From the NCBI GenBank assembly GCA_963989245.1, contig OZ022344.1, positions 65,261,400 to 65,325,399 on the forward strand: a DNA stretch of 64,000 nucleotides, read 5' to 3'. The translations under genes were made by a program, and so were the position numbers. The notes under the pieces were generated by a model that searched no databases, had not been told where the DNA came from, and was given only the letters and a program-made list of their open reading frames with translations. Shown here one piece after another: positions 43,835-53,891 of this stretch. This DNA is from Nansenia antarctica. Taxonomy: Eukaryota; Chordata; Actinopteri; Argentiniformes; Microstomatidae. How positions within the stretch are numbered: the stretch's first letter is position 1; every line of letters starts with the position of its first letter.

Positions 43835-44660
43835 GTGTAGAGCAGGGGTCTTCAACCTTTTTCAACCCAAGGACCCCTTGGACGAGAGACAAACAGAACA
43901 GGGACCCCCACATGTAATATATATTTTTAAATGTCTCACATTTTAAAGCCTATAATAACTTTTATATTTACTTCATTCACCTTTTCTTTCACCGTATTAA
44001 CCTATTTATATACTGGGTTATTAGCCTATATGTGTTTATGATTGATAAAACGTTCATGCATAATTATGATTGGTTATTATTATTGTTGTTGTTGATAAGG
44101 CTTATATTTTCTATTATTATTATTTTTCAACAATGAAACTTTTAGCTTCAGGAAGCCAGGTATGCCTACCTCAGTGAGATGACTGGCCCTGGTGGGTGGT
44201 ACACAGCTTGTCTATTCTGGGGGAGATGGAGGTTGTCAGGCAGAGCATCATGTCATCCTCAGACTGCTGTCTGGAACGGTATTTGCTCTTCAGGTAGGTG
44301 AGGGAGGAGAATCCTCTTTCACAAAGATAAGTTGTTGCAAAAGGCAAGAGGCTCATCGAGAACTGGGTGAGAGGCTGTGTGACTCGTACACATTATTGTG
44401 TGTACTGTCTGTGGTTAGGTCGATCAGCTGATCTTCCTCAGCGCCTGTCAGGTTTAGGCGTCGGATGCATTGTCTTTGCATGGAAACCGTATCCATGTCT
44501 TGTGCTTTCTCCAAGACTCAGTCTCAGAAAAGTACTTCTCAAATTGACTTTCGAGTGCCTCCAAGTGATCAACAATTGCGCATTTCACGTCAGGCGAGGG
44601 CACCGCGGAATCCGCGGAAATGCATTGAAATGTGCAGCCAGCTCCGCGCGGTAGCAGAAT
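43835..44660 (-). mobile_element. Second copy of the hAT transposon remnant
   Basis: Homologous over its length to 23716-24545: same CAGGGGTCTTCAACC start and same minus-strand LPFATTYLCERGFSSLTYLK, SKYRSRQQSEDDMM and LCTTHQGQSSH stop. An internal deletion of roughly 50 bp near 44355 removes GGCCTTTGCTGTCAGTTGGG. Both copies lose homology after CAGCTCCGCGCGGT, implying the same truncated source element. Confidence 0.85.
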
Positions 44661-44673
44661 CTCGTGGATAGCT

Positions 44674-44972
44674 GTATGTACGGTGGCCGACAAGGGCAAA
44701 CGCGCTGCAAATACCGGAAACGCGCTGCATACCGGAAACGCGCTGCAAATAGAGAAACGCGCTGCATATAGCTCACAACACAACGGAAGTGTAGAAAAAC
44801 GCTGCAATTCAGTTCACAACACAACTGTTCTCACAACGGAAGTGTTCTGGGGGGGAACGATAAGTGGAACGGACCGGAGACGTGTTTTTGAAGTTCCGAA
44901 AAGCAGTTCTGAAGAGGTTGTGGAGTGAAGAGGCGACATAAAAGGTACATATTATATTTCTTATTTATGTCT
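44674..44972 (+). repeat. Left inverted-repeat arm
   Basis: Contains three or four CGCGCTGCAAATA-type subterminal repeats, then AACGATAAGTGGAACGGACC, GGAGACG and TTCTGAAGAGGTTGTGGAGT. It abuts the hAT remnant on its outer side. Confidence 0.85.
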
Positions 44973-45069
44973 GCAGATAACATGTGCTGTATTTCAAACC
45001 GTACACACACACACCCTGTGATGTTTTATTTCTGTGTAAATGAAGCAATGTCCTTCACGAAGCATGCTA

Positions 45070-45400
45070 GTTAGCGCGTTAGCTAGTTCTTTTCACTCCG
45101 AGCAGTGTCGACATCGATGGGGGTCTCCAATCGACTCCATTCAAAGTGATTTACATTCCCTGTCCTCTCCCCTGTCCGGACACATTTTCACCGTAAGCCC
45201 CGGTAAGGCGACGTTATTAACCCGCAAAGAGTGTATCCCGGGCACCGTCTTTGTCCGCGAATAACACCGGCTAGGAAATTGGTAAAAATACAAGACTATG
45301 CTGGATAACTCCACCATCAGTATACGGTCAGTTTGAGCCATCAGGCATCATTCTGGCACCCCGGGAAGTAATGTTTTGAATCCCGAGAGCATGCATATAT
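45070..45400 (+). repeat. Block shared with the tandem repeats at 60.0-60.8 kb
   Basis: ATCGACTCCATTCAAA, CTCTCC.CTGTCCGGACAC, GTTATTAACCCGCAAA, AATAACACCGG, AAATACAAGACTAT and CCACCATCAGTATACGGTCA all recur in the same order in each ~385-bp unit of the element at 59878-61003. A related element therefore seems to be part of, or inserted in, the 44.7-56 kb segment. Confidence 0.75.
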
Positions 45401-45694
45401 GTCTATCCGAAAATAGTACACTCTCCTCGGTAATGTGGAGGAACGAAAAGCTTACAGCACCGTGTATTCGGCACGGTTCTTTGCCGGTGTGAAAGCCCTA
45501 TCCTATCCCTCTGCCTCTCCACTCAATTAATCCTTTATTCATTCATTCATGTATGAATCCACCCATTAGTCCATTATGGACAGTGCGCTAGTTATGCGTG
45601 ATTGTCAAATGTTTCAGATTTACACATGATTGGTGAAGATGATATGTACTGTCTGTCAGACCATATATCTTTTTTTTTATTCTGGCCCAATATG

Positions 45695-46412
45695 ATTTTC
45701 TCTCTCTCCTCCTCTCTCACCCTTATGTCTCTCTCTCCTCCTCTCCTCCTCATGTCTCTCTCCTCCTCTCCTCCTCATGTCTCTCTCCTCCTCTCCTCCT
45801 CATGTCTCTCTCCTCCTCTCCTCCTCATGTCTCTCTCCTCCTCTCCTCCTCATGTCTCTCTCTCCTCCTCATGTCTCTCTCCTCCTTATGTCTCTCTCCT
45901 CCTCTCCTCCTCATGTCTCTCTCTCTCCTCCTTATGTCTCTCTCCTCCTTATGTCTCTCTCCTCCTTATGTCTCTCTCCTCCTTATGTCTCTCTCTCTCC
46001 TCCTTATGTCTCTCTCCTCCTTATGTCTCTCTCTCCTCCTTATGTCTCTCTCCTCCTTATGTCTCTCTCTCTCCTCCTTATGTCTCTCTCCTCCTTATGT
46101 CTCTCTCTCTCCTCCTTATGTCTCTCTCCTCCTTATGTCTCTCTCCTCCTCATGTCTCTCTCTCTCCTCCTTATGTCTCTCTCCTCCTTATGTCTCTCTC
46201 CTCCTTATGTCTCTCTCCTCCTTATGTCTCTCTCCTCCTTATGTCTCTCTCCTCCTTATGTCTCTCTCTCTCCTCCTTATGTCTCTCTCCTCCTTATGTC
46301 TCTCTCCTCCTCATGTCTCTCTCTCTCCTCCTTATGTCTCTCTCCTCCTTATGTCTCTCTCCTCCTTATGTCTCTCTCCTCCTTATGTCTCTCTCCTCCT
46401 CCTCTCTCTGGT
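45695..46412. repeat. Pyrimidine minisatellite, TATGTCTCTCTCCTCC-type unit
   Basis: About 40 copies of a 15-25-bp unit (TC)n CTCCT(T/C)ATG cover 0.7 kb. It reads open in all three plus frames as MSLSSLCL-type repeats because the units lack TAA/TAG/TGA. I consider this an artefact. Its strong polypyrimidine character leads straight into the acceptor (GGTAG) of the exon at 46416. Confidence 0.92.
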
Positions 46413-46415
46413 AGT

Positions 46416-46770
46416 TCAAGGATGAGGTGGTGAAGGAGGTGGTGGAGAGGATGTGTAATGACTTCTCTGGCCAGTGCTGCACCCACAAAAAGAAAAAAAT
46501 GTGGAGACAACGCCAACCCAACTCAACCCTACTTGATGAAGACAGGAACCACAGGCAACCGGTGAAAATCACAGGCATATGGGCTCCCATGTCAGGTAAA
46601 ATAGTCTTACTGAAAGACCTTGTATAAAAAATATTGATGGGAATCTATAGCCTACCTTAATACTTGATGTCTTTTATTTTCAGAGAATCCACAGCTCCTG
46701 TTTGAAGGGACCGTGTTCCTGCCACTCCACAGAGAAGATCCCCTGACAGGCTGTAATTGGACTGATTTTC
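46416..46770 (+). CDS. Two exons of an unrecognised transposon-borne protein (5' side missing)
   Basis: Exon 46416-46593 encodes FKDEVVKEVVERMCNDFSGQ, CCTHKKKKMWRQRQPNSTLL and ITGIWAPMS, ending at a GTAAAA donor. Exon 46682 onward encodes ENPQLLFEGTVFLPLHREDP, LTGC, then loses homology and runs into other sequence. A fuller version of the second exon is encoded on the opposite strand at 47489-47790. I do not recognise the family. It may belong to the large inverted-repeat-bounded element. Confidence 0.45.
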
Positions 46771-46797
46771 CTGCATGGAAATACAGCTTATTTTATC

Positions 46798-46905
46798 AAA
46801 AGTATACTTGTGTGAGAGTGCTTTGTCTTTTCCTAAATGCCATTTATTTATTCACATGTTTATTTTATCAAAAGTATACTTGTGTGAGAGTGCTTTTTCT
46901 TGAAG
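46798..46905. repeat. Short tandem duplication
   Basis: TTTTATCAAAAGTATACTTG, TGTGAGAGTGCTTT occurs twice, about 67 bp apart, followed by GAAGATGTCTTAAGATG-type repeats up to about 46998. Confidence 0.8.
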
Positions 46906-47488
46906 ATGACGTGAAGATGTCTTAAGATGGCTTGAGATGTCTTGGAAATATGAAGATGTCTTAGAAATATGAAGATGTCTTAAGATGTCTTGGAAATATG
47001 AAGAACACAATGAATGTCATAGTATTGTCTCAGCATTTTATTATTTAAAAAACAACATACTAATCATACTGTGGATTACTAATTGATAAAGACATTTACA
47101 GGAAATTGCAGGAACTATTATAAATAGGAACAAAATGATTATGTGTACAACATTATTATATGAACAAAATGATTATATGTACAAAACCTTTTGTAGGTAG
47201 GACACTATTGGACCTCGGCCCAAATCTAGTACTGAACCTGACCCCCCATGCTAAACCATTTGGAAGTACAGTATACTAGGACTCCAATTCAGACACACTG
47301 GGGGGCTGTCACAAATCTACTAATTATGTAAAATACAAATAAATAAACAAGAATGTGTTGTGTAACAACTCCCCCAAGATTCCCCTCCACCACAGAGAGA
47401 CTAAACTGTCCTTCTGAAAGAGACTACACTGACATCCTCCATCCCAGACAGACTACAATGACCACCATCACAGTGTGACATGGGAGAG

Positions 47489-47790
47489 TTACTCCATATG
47501 AGAGTGGAGAAACCTATTCTTCAGGTAGCATGTGTTCCTGATGTTGTGGACTACTCTTTTATCAACAATTTCACAGTATTGCCCATTGGTGGCAGTTGAC
47601 TTCATACCTATCCCAACAAGTTGGCGTGGTTCCCAAAAACATTTATGATGTAGGAACAGGAGGGTGTCAGTGATGGCTGAGGGTGGGAAGAGAAGCTTGT
47701 ACTCTTCACAGCCTGTCAGGGGATCTTCTCTGTGGCGTGGCAGGAACACGGTCCCTTCAAACAGGAGCTGTGGATTCTCTGAAAATAAAA
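47489..47790 (-). CDS. C-terminal exon of the unrecognised transposon-borne protein, inverted copy
   Basis: After a TTTTATTTTCAG acceptor the minus strand reads ENPQLLFEGTVFLPRHREDP, LTGCEEYKLLFPPSAITDTL, LFLHHKCFWEPRQLVGIG, then CEIVDKRVVHNIRNTCYLKN and a stop at 47489. It shares its first 24 residues with the plus-strand exon at 46682. The function is unknown. Confidence 0.45.
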
Positions 47791-48003
47791 GACATCAAGT
47801 ATTAAGGTAGGCTATAGATTCCCATTCCACTGAACTGATCAGAAACACCTTAAAACACAGAGGGACCCCTTCTATTTAGTAAATACCTTTTGTGGCACTG
47901 CAGGTTTTCTGTTGTTTGGTGATCATTATGCTAATTCTAAATCCATTACATGGAAATGCATCACCTACAACAAACTACATCTCTAATTTGAGTGTTTTTT
48001 CAG

Positions 48004-48654
48004 ATCTCAATTCTGGATGGACCTCATGAATGACCTGAGGGAGAGAGATTTGTTCAGTGGCAGTCATGAGCACGTATGCCTAGTGTTGTGTTCATGGGTG
48101 TGCTACAGCGGGACCTTGATGAATGCAGGGAAAAGTGGAACACACACACCATCAGACCTGTTCACCAGTCTCGTTGTCCATCTGGGAAACCAGATGTCAT
48201 GTACAACCTGCCTCACAGGTTTGGTTCTATCAATTACAATTATTTTTTCATTCTTGTACTTCTACATTCACAATTCACATGTACTTCTAATTGTCTAAAA
48301 TGCAATCAACTGTAGTTGCCTGTTGAGTAGCTTTCAATTGAAATACTTTTCTCTAAAAAATGATTATTTGATACAATGATACATTTATAACAAAATGTTT
48401 TAATGAAAACAGTACAGTTAGTGTGCCAGTTAACTGTTACCCACAGGTTTGGCAGAACTGACTGTGGGTTCAAAGTCCCACCACACGAACTAGGCCAGTT
48501 TGTTTCGGAGTCTACCTACAGTCCATGTGGAGATCAGCATCTCCAGGGACACTTTGAGAACCTGCAGAGAAGGCTTGGTCTGATGCAGGCCTTGACCTGG
48601 CAGTCTGGTGTACAGAACTATATCAGACTGAAGAACATGGCTGATATGTCATGA
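48004..48654 (+). pseudogene. Integrase/transposase-like C-terminal fragment (two exons, frameshifted)
   Basis: Exon 48004-48218 encodes SQFWMDLMNDLRERDLFSGS, HEHVCL. After a frame change near 48070-48085 it continues VVFMGVLQRDLDECREKWNT, HTIRP, SGKPDVMYNLPH. It joins in phase to 48447-48654 (RFGRTDCGFKVPPHELGQFV to a TGA). The pattern FMGVLQRDLDE...WNTH.IRP...PSG.PD..Y.LP resembles the C-terminal part of rve-type integrase proteins found in fish and cnidarian transposons (from memory). The catalytic DDE part is not seen here. Confidence 0.55.
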
Positions 48655-48780
48655 TATGTGAGTACACATTTCAAAGAACAAAGTTAACCCTTTAACTACT
48701 GAAATCTAGTTAAGCCAGTTTAGTTTACTGTAGTCCAAACCCTGGGGAATTTTGTATCCCAAAGTCCATGTTGTTCTGAA

Positions 48781-50041
48781 ACTCATTGTAATTCATGGCC
48801 ATCGGTATCTCTATTGTGTTGGCGCAGGTTCTGCTCATTGGGAAGCGTGATGTCCGCAGAAAAAGCAGTTTTGGGTGGTGGCTGGATCCCAGAGGGAGGC
48901 AGTGCGTCGAGTCCTGTGGCGAACATGAGGATGTCCTGGAGGAAGATTCCTGTTTGTTTCTCTGAAAAAAGTAGATTTAGTTTAGTTGTAAAATATAATA
49001 TTTCAATGGAACTGCCAGCAATAGAAGATGATATCAAGATGACATAATTAAAAGATCTGGGGACTGTTCAGGTCTTCTGCAGGGTAGGGAGTGTGTTTAT
49101 GATGAGATAATTAAAATAAACCTTCTGTGTCAAGAAGTCTCTCCAGAATCCGAGTACACAGGTTTCTTCCTGTCGCCTTGTGCACCCTGCTTCACTGAGC
49201 TGAAAAAAATAAATACCTACGGCTTAAATTCAGATGTCAATCCTCGTCTGGTTTCTTTGAAAAACATTAGGTTTAAAACATACAATACCAGCACATTTGG
49301 CATATTGGTGCACACTGCCCGTAAACATTTGACAAAGATGCAAGAAATACATTGAAAATCCACACAATTCTGAGTAAACTAGCAAATGTGTAAAGGTTGC
49401 ATCTGTCAACACAGCTTACCTGTAGAAGTTATTCTGACCCCGGGCACATTTGTCTTGTTCCTGGACTGCGGTTTGTCCTCCATCCTAGTTTTACCCCCAA
49501 AATTAGCAGTTAATTTAATGACAGTGTTATTGGCTTAGTAACTAAAACAGCACACATTACATGTAGTTTGGCTTGGTGAATTAATGAAATTATTTACAGG
49601 CATTTCATAATTTCAGGTTCACACATTCAACACTAGAGGATATGGATTTTCTTACTTGATGAGATGCTGTCTGTAAGCCTCTGGCAGGTCTGGAAAAAAA
49701 CAACAATTTAAACTGCTGTACTGTATTGTGCTGCTTGTGCAAGAAAAGTTCATGTTGACTGTGCTGTGTTTTACCCTTGCAAAATGTTCTCCATTCTTGG
49801 AGTGCTCACTTCATTTGGAGTGCTCACTTCATTTGGACCGTCCCACACCTGCATACAACACACAAATGACAGATTAGATCAAATGAAAATATTATCAAAA
49901 TATTGTCAATTCACTTCATTTAAGGAGAAATGCCATGATGCAAACTGACCACGGTGTCTGAAAGTGGACTGTCTCCAGATGCCAAATTAACCATTTGAAC
50001 CACACCGTCATCATCTTCACTTGAAGACTGTCCACTGTAAC
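48781..50041 (-). CDS. Remnant of a multi-exon gene with an acidic N-terminal region and a HECT-like fragment
   Basis: Splice-bounded minus-strand pieces are 50041-49950 (YSGQSSSEDDDGVVQMVNLA), 49848-49775 (VWDGPNEVSTPNEVSTPRME), 49691-49657 (LPEAYRQHLIK), 49483-49429, 49199-49105 and 48962-48781. The last reads FLQDILMFATGLDALPPSGI, which resembles the C-lobe of HECT-type E3 ligases (MFATG...LPP.G). Phases are good between the first three pieces, but the later ones force stops, so this is either two genes or a decayed one. The 5' part may have lain beyond the Gypsy insertion at 50327. Confidence 0.4.
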
Positions 50042-50326
50042 CTTTGAAAAAGAATAATTGGCATAATTGATGTGGGTATAAAGATGAATTTCACTCATTG
50101 CCTCAGTTTTACAGAGTGGAGCTTAAAACAAGGTGGAAACTTGCACTTACAACTGTTTGTGAATTGTTCACCAGGGCAAATGTACAGTGTTATTCTTTGG
50201 TAGGCCTTTCCAATGGCCTCCTTGTATTTCTCCACTGTGAAAATAATGTCTTTCTCTCCCTCCCTTTTATTGCCCTAAATTTCGTAAAGGACTCGACATA
50301 AATAAGCTTAGCTTATAAGTGAGTAG

Positions 50327-50561
50327 TGTAGTGCCGGAGGAAAAAGGAAAGACGTAGGCAACGTAATGATAACTGTTTAATCAAAACAACAACTTGTACT
50401 CTCAGTACAGGACCAGAAAATGGTTACCAAAACTCGTGTATCTAAACAGGAAGGTGCAACGTTAATAATCCTCCCCTCTGCCCCTAGTGCCAGAACTGGT
50501 TCCCTCCCACTACACAACCAACAGTAAGAGGAGAACATGAACCCATAATGTAGTCACTACA
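50327..50561 (-). repeat. Gypsy 3' LTR (left on plus strand)
   Basis: Starts TGTAGTGCCGGAGG and ends GTAGTCACTACA on the plus strand, identical by eye to the right LTR. Confidence 0.95.
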
Positions 50562-50580
50562 CCAGCCCCCCCAGTGTTCA
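50562..50580 (-). other. Polypurine tract of the Gypsy element
   Basis: On the minus strand ACTGGGGGGGCTGG lies directly before the 3' LTR, the expected plus-strand primer site. Confidence 0.7.
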
Positions 50581-50582
50581 CC

Positions 50583-53500
50583 TCAATATTGGAAATCCTC
50601 ACGGCGAGGAGGGCGTATGGCCCGGCCCCTACGATCGTAGGTAAAGTCAGGAGGTGCGGGAGGAGGTGTGACATCGCCCATCACGTCCTCCTGCAGGGAA
50701 GGACGGGGGGCAGCGACGACCGGGGGCTCGCGAGCTGCGGGGGGTTGTCGGGGTCGGAGGGGGGAATGGCCAGGGCGCGGCAGGGGAGGTAGGACTGGAG
50801 GCCGGCCTCTGCGCGGTGGCAGGGCCAAGTCCAGGGGCAGTTCAAGGTCCAAGTGGGCCGGTTTGAGGCGATCAACGGACACACCCTCAGGCCTACCCCC
50901 CATGTCAACCATGAAGTTCTTGGCTCCGGCCTCGATGACACGGAAAGGCCCGTCATAAGGAGGACGTAGTGGAGTCCTGTGGCCATCATGACGAATGAAA
51001 ACGAACCTCGCTGAGTGCAGCTCCGGGGGCACCCTCGAAGTAGGGACACCATGCTGCGTAGTCGGGACCGGGACGAAGGTCCTGGCGCTGTCCAGCAGGG
51101 AGGCGCGCTGAGCGGCGGCGGACCAGGGCTCCGTTGACTTGGGAATGAAGTCACCGGGGACCCGCAGCGGCTGTCCAAACACCAGCTCAGCGGACGACGA
51201 CTGGAGGTCCTCCTTAGGCGCTGTCCTGAGCCCCAGCATGACCCACGGCAGCTTGTCAAGCCAGTCGCTGTCCGTGAGGCTGGCTCGAAGGGCGGCCTTC
51301 ATGGATCGATGGAAACGCTCACAGAGCCCGTTCGCCTGCGGGTGATAGGCGGTTGTGCGGTGGAGCTTGACCCCCAGATTCTCCGCCACCGCTGCCCACA
51401 GCTCTGAAGTAAACTGTGAGCCACGGTCAGAGGAGAGATCAGCAGGGGTGCCGTAGCGGGAGACCCACACCGCGATGAACGCCCGGGCCAGGTCGGGGGC
51501 TGTCGTTGAGGAGAGCGGAACTGCCTCCGGCCAGCGAGTCGTCCTGTCCACCATGGTAAAGAGATAGGTGTATCCGTGCGAGGGGGGCAGCGGCCCTACC
51601 AGGTCCACGTTTACATGATCGAACCTCCGCTCAGGCACAGAGAACTGCTCCAGGGGGGCCTTGACGTGTCGATGCACCTTGGCGCGCTGGCAGGCGATGC
51701 ACGTGTCAACCCAGGCCCTCACATCCCTCTTGAGCCCATGCCAGACGAATTTCTCTGACACCAGCCGTGAGGACGGTTTCCTACCAGGGTGAGACAAGCC
51801 GTGTATCGCCTCGAAGGCGGGGCGCCTCCAGTTGGCGGGGACCACCGGTCGTGGCTGACCCATGGAGACGTCGCACAGGAGCGTGGCCCCTGCGTCACCG
51901 AAAACCACCTCTTCTAGGCGCAGTCCTGTGTCCGACAACTTGAGAGCCTGGACGGCGGGGTCGGCGGCCTGGTCTGCAGCCATGCGCGCGTAGTCCAAAC
52001 CCAGTTGGACCGCACCAACCACCGCCCTGGAGAGACAATCCGCGACCTGGTTGGACTTCCCAGCAACGTGCTGGATGTCTGTGGTGAACTCGGATATGTA
52101 GGCGAGCTGGCGCTGTTGGCGGTCGGACCACGGCTCCGCCACCTTGGACATGGCGTGCGTGAGTGGCTTGTGGTCCACGTAGGCCGTAAACTCGCGGCCC
52201 TCCAGTAAAAAACGGAAGTGTCTGACAGCAAGCCACAGCCCGAGGAGCTCCCTGTCGAATGTGCTGTACCTTTGCTCTCTGGGAGACAGCTGGCGGCTGA
52301 AGAATGCAAGAGGCTGCCAGGCGTCCCCAACCCACTGTTCGTACACCGCTCCCACAGCAAAGTCAGAGGCGTCCGTGGTGAGAGCAGTGGGTGCCGAGGG
52401 CGAGGGGTGGGCCAACATGGCAGCGCGGGCCAGGGCCGCCTTGGTGTCCTGAAAGGCTTTGACACGCTCCGCCGTCCAGTCCACCGGCTGCTTCAGAGTC
52501 TTGCCCTTCTGGGCATCGTACAGAGGCCGCAGGATGTGAGCGATGTGGTGGAGGAAGCGATAGTAGAAGGTTACCATCCCGATGAACCCCTTGAGCTCGC
52601 TGATTGTGCTGGGGCGCGGGAAAGCAGCGACAGCTTCTACCTTCGAGGGGAGGGGGGTCACCCCCTCCGCGGAGACCCGGTGCCCGAGAAAGTCGATGGC
52701 GTTCCGTCCGAACTCACACTTCGCCGGATTGACAATCAGCCCATGTTGGCTGAGCCGTGTGAAAAGGGCCCGGAGGTGGGACAGGTGCTCCTCCTCCGTG
52801 GTGCTTGCGACGAGGATGTCATCCAAGTAGACGAAGAGGAATGGTAGGTCCCGGAGCACCGAGTGCATGAGGCGTTGGAAGGTCTGCGCCGCGTTCTTCA
52901 GGCCGAACGGCATCCGCAGAAACTCGAAGAGCCCAAATGGCGTGATTACGGCCGTCTTAGGGACGTCCTCGGGGTGCACCGGCACCTGATGGTACCCCCG
53001 TACCAGGTCCACTTTGGAGAAGAAGCGTTTGCCTGCCAGGTTCGCTGAAAAGTCCTGGACATGTGGGACCGGGTAGCGGTCAGGCTTGGACGCGTCGTTG
53101 AGGCGGCGGTAGTCCCCACATGGGCGCCACCCGCCGTCTGACTTAGGGACGATGTGCAGGGGAGACGCCCAGGGGCTGCTCGAGCGCCGAACGATGCCCA
53201 CCTGCTCCATATGCGCAAACTCCGCCCTGGCGATGGCCAGCTTCTCCGGGTTGAGGCGCCTGGCCCTGGCGTGGAGGGGAGGCCCCTCGGTCTCGATGTG
53301 GTGCTCCACTCCGTGTTTCACCGTGGGCGCGGAGAAGGTGGGCTTGGTAAGGTCGGGGAATTCGGCGAGCAGCCGAAGGTACTGGTCACTTTCGGCGAGC
53401 GTATTGGACCACCCGCTGTAGACCGCCTCCCCCTGCGTACAGGCGAATGAAGCGAAAGTCTGTGAGTTGACCAGGCGCCTGTTCCCCACGTCCACCAACA

Positions 53501-53891
53501 GGTTGTGGGCGCACAGAAAATCCGCACCAAGGAGGGGAAATGTGACAGCCGCTATGACAAAATCCCACGAAAAACATTGCCCTCCGAAGCACACGTCCAC
53601 CGCCCTAGTGCCGTAAGAGCAGATAGGTGTGCCGTCCGCGCCTGCCAACTGCGGACCACGCTCCTCCTTCGCCATATCCGATCTCTCTGCCGGAATGATG
53701 CTCCACTGGGCACCTGTGTCACAAAGGAAACTGCGACCAGAGGCGGTGTCTTGTATGAAGAGCAGCCTGTTGGTGACGCCAGCGCTCAGGGCCACTACTG
53801 AGCGCCGGCCCCGCCGTTTCCCGTCGGTCCGAAGGTGCAGGGTGAGCGGCACCGTTTGGCCTTGGCGCCAAAAGTGGCGTGGTAGAAACAA
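50583..53891 (-). CDS. pol: Gypsy Pol polyprotein: protease, reverse transcriptase, RNase H, integrase
   Basis: An open frame of 1102 codons. An aspartic protease motif CDTGA lies at about residues 58-62. The reverse transcriptase has FSKVDLVRGYHQ (291-302) and the catalytic YLDD (355-358). RNase H begins near TDASDFAVGA, with DRELLGLW and DHKPL. The integrase has a zinc-binding H..H...CIAC region followed by DLVGPLPPSHGYTY and a DRGSQFTSELW core. The tail is proline-rich. The frame is offset by -1 relative to gag with a 97-nt overlap (53795-53891), so translation probably needs a -1 ribosomal frameshift. The first residues as read here precede the protease and are likely not a true start. 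No stop interrupts the frame. Confidence 0.95.
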   Translation of the reverse strand: MFLPRHFWRQGQTVPLTLHLRTDGKRRGRRSVVALSAGVTNRLLFIQDTASGRSFLCDTGAQWSIIPAERSDMAKEERGPQLAGADGTPICSYGTRAVDVCFGGQCFSWDFVIAAVTFPLLGADFLCAHNLLVDVGNRRLVNSQTFASFACTQGEAVYSGWSNTLAESDQYLRLLAEFPDLTKPTFSAPTVKHGVEHHIETEGPPLHARARRLNPEKLAIARAEFAHMEQVGIVRRSSSPWASPLHIVPKSDGGWRPCGDYRRLNDASKPDRYPVPHVQDFSANLAGKRFFSKVDLVRGYHQVPVHPEDVPKTAVITPFGLFEFLRMPFGLKNAAQTFQRLMHSVLRDLPFLFVYLDDILVASTTEEEHLSHLRALFTRLSQHGLIVNPAKCEFGRNAIDFLGHRVSAEGVTPLPSKVEAVAAFPRPSTISELKGFIGMVTFYYRFLHHIAHILRPLYDAQKGKTLKQPVDWTAERVKAFQDTKAALARAAMLAHPSPSAPTALTTDASDFAVGAVYEQWVGDAWQPLAFFSRQLSPREQRYSTFDRELLGLWLAVRHFRFLLEGREFTAYVDHKPLTHAMSKVAEPWSDRQQRQLAYISEFTTDIQHVAGKSNQVADCLSRAVVGAVQLGLDYARMAADQAADPAVQALKLSDTGLRLEEVVFGDAGATLLCDVSMGQPRPVVPANWRRPAFEAIHGLSHPGRKPSSRLVSEKFVWHGLKRDVRAWVDTCIACQRAKVHRHVKAPLEQFSVPERRFDHVNVDLVGPLPPSHGYTYLFTMVDRTTRWPEAVPLSSTTAPDLARAFIAVWVSRYGTPADLSSDRGSQFTSELWAAVAENLGVKLHRTTAYHPQANGLCERFHRSMKAALRASLTDSDWLDKLPWVMLGLRTAPKEDLQSSSAELVFGQPLRVPGDFIPKSTEPWSAAAQRASLLDSARTFVPVPTTQHGVPTSRVPPELHSARFVFIRHDGHRTPLRPPYDGPFRVIEAGAKNFMVDMGGRPEGVSVDRLKPAHLDLELPLDLALPPRRGRPPVLPPLPRPGHSPLRPRQPPAAREPPVVAAPRPSLQEDVMGDVTPPPAPPDFTYDRRGRAIRPPRREDFQY

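Larger units (their letters stand above)
46635..47826. repeat. ~120-bp inverted duplication (46635-46757 versus 47703-47826)
   Basis: TGGGAATCTATAGCCTACCT, TAATACTTGATGTCTTTTAT, TTTCAGAGAATCCACAGCTC through CCCCTGACAGGCTGT is present on the plus strand at the left and on the minus strand at the right, with two or three differences. The enclosed ~945 bp appear to have been rearranged. Confidence 0.85.

Noticed and set aside
45602..46433. Three overlapping ORFs of 207-270 codons rich in MSLSSLCL
   Set aside because: Product of a C/T minisatellite that lacks stop codons; not protein-like.
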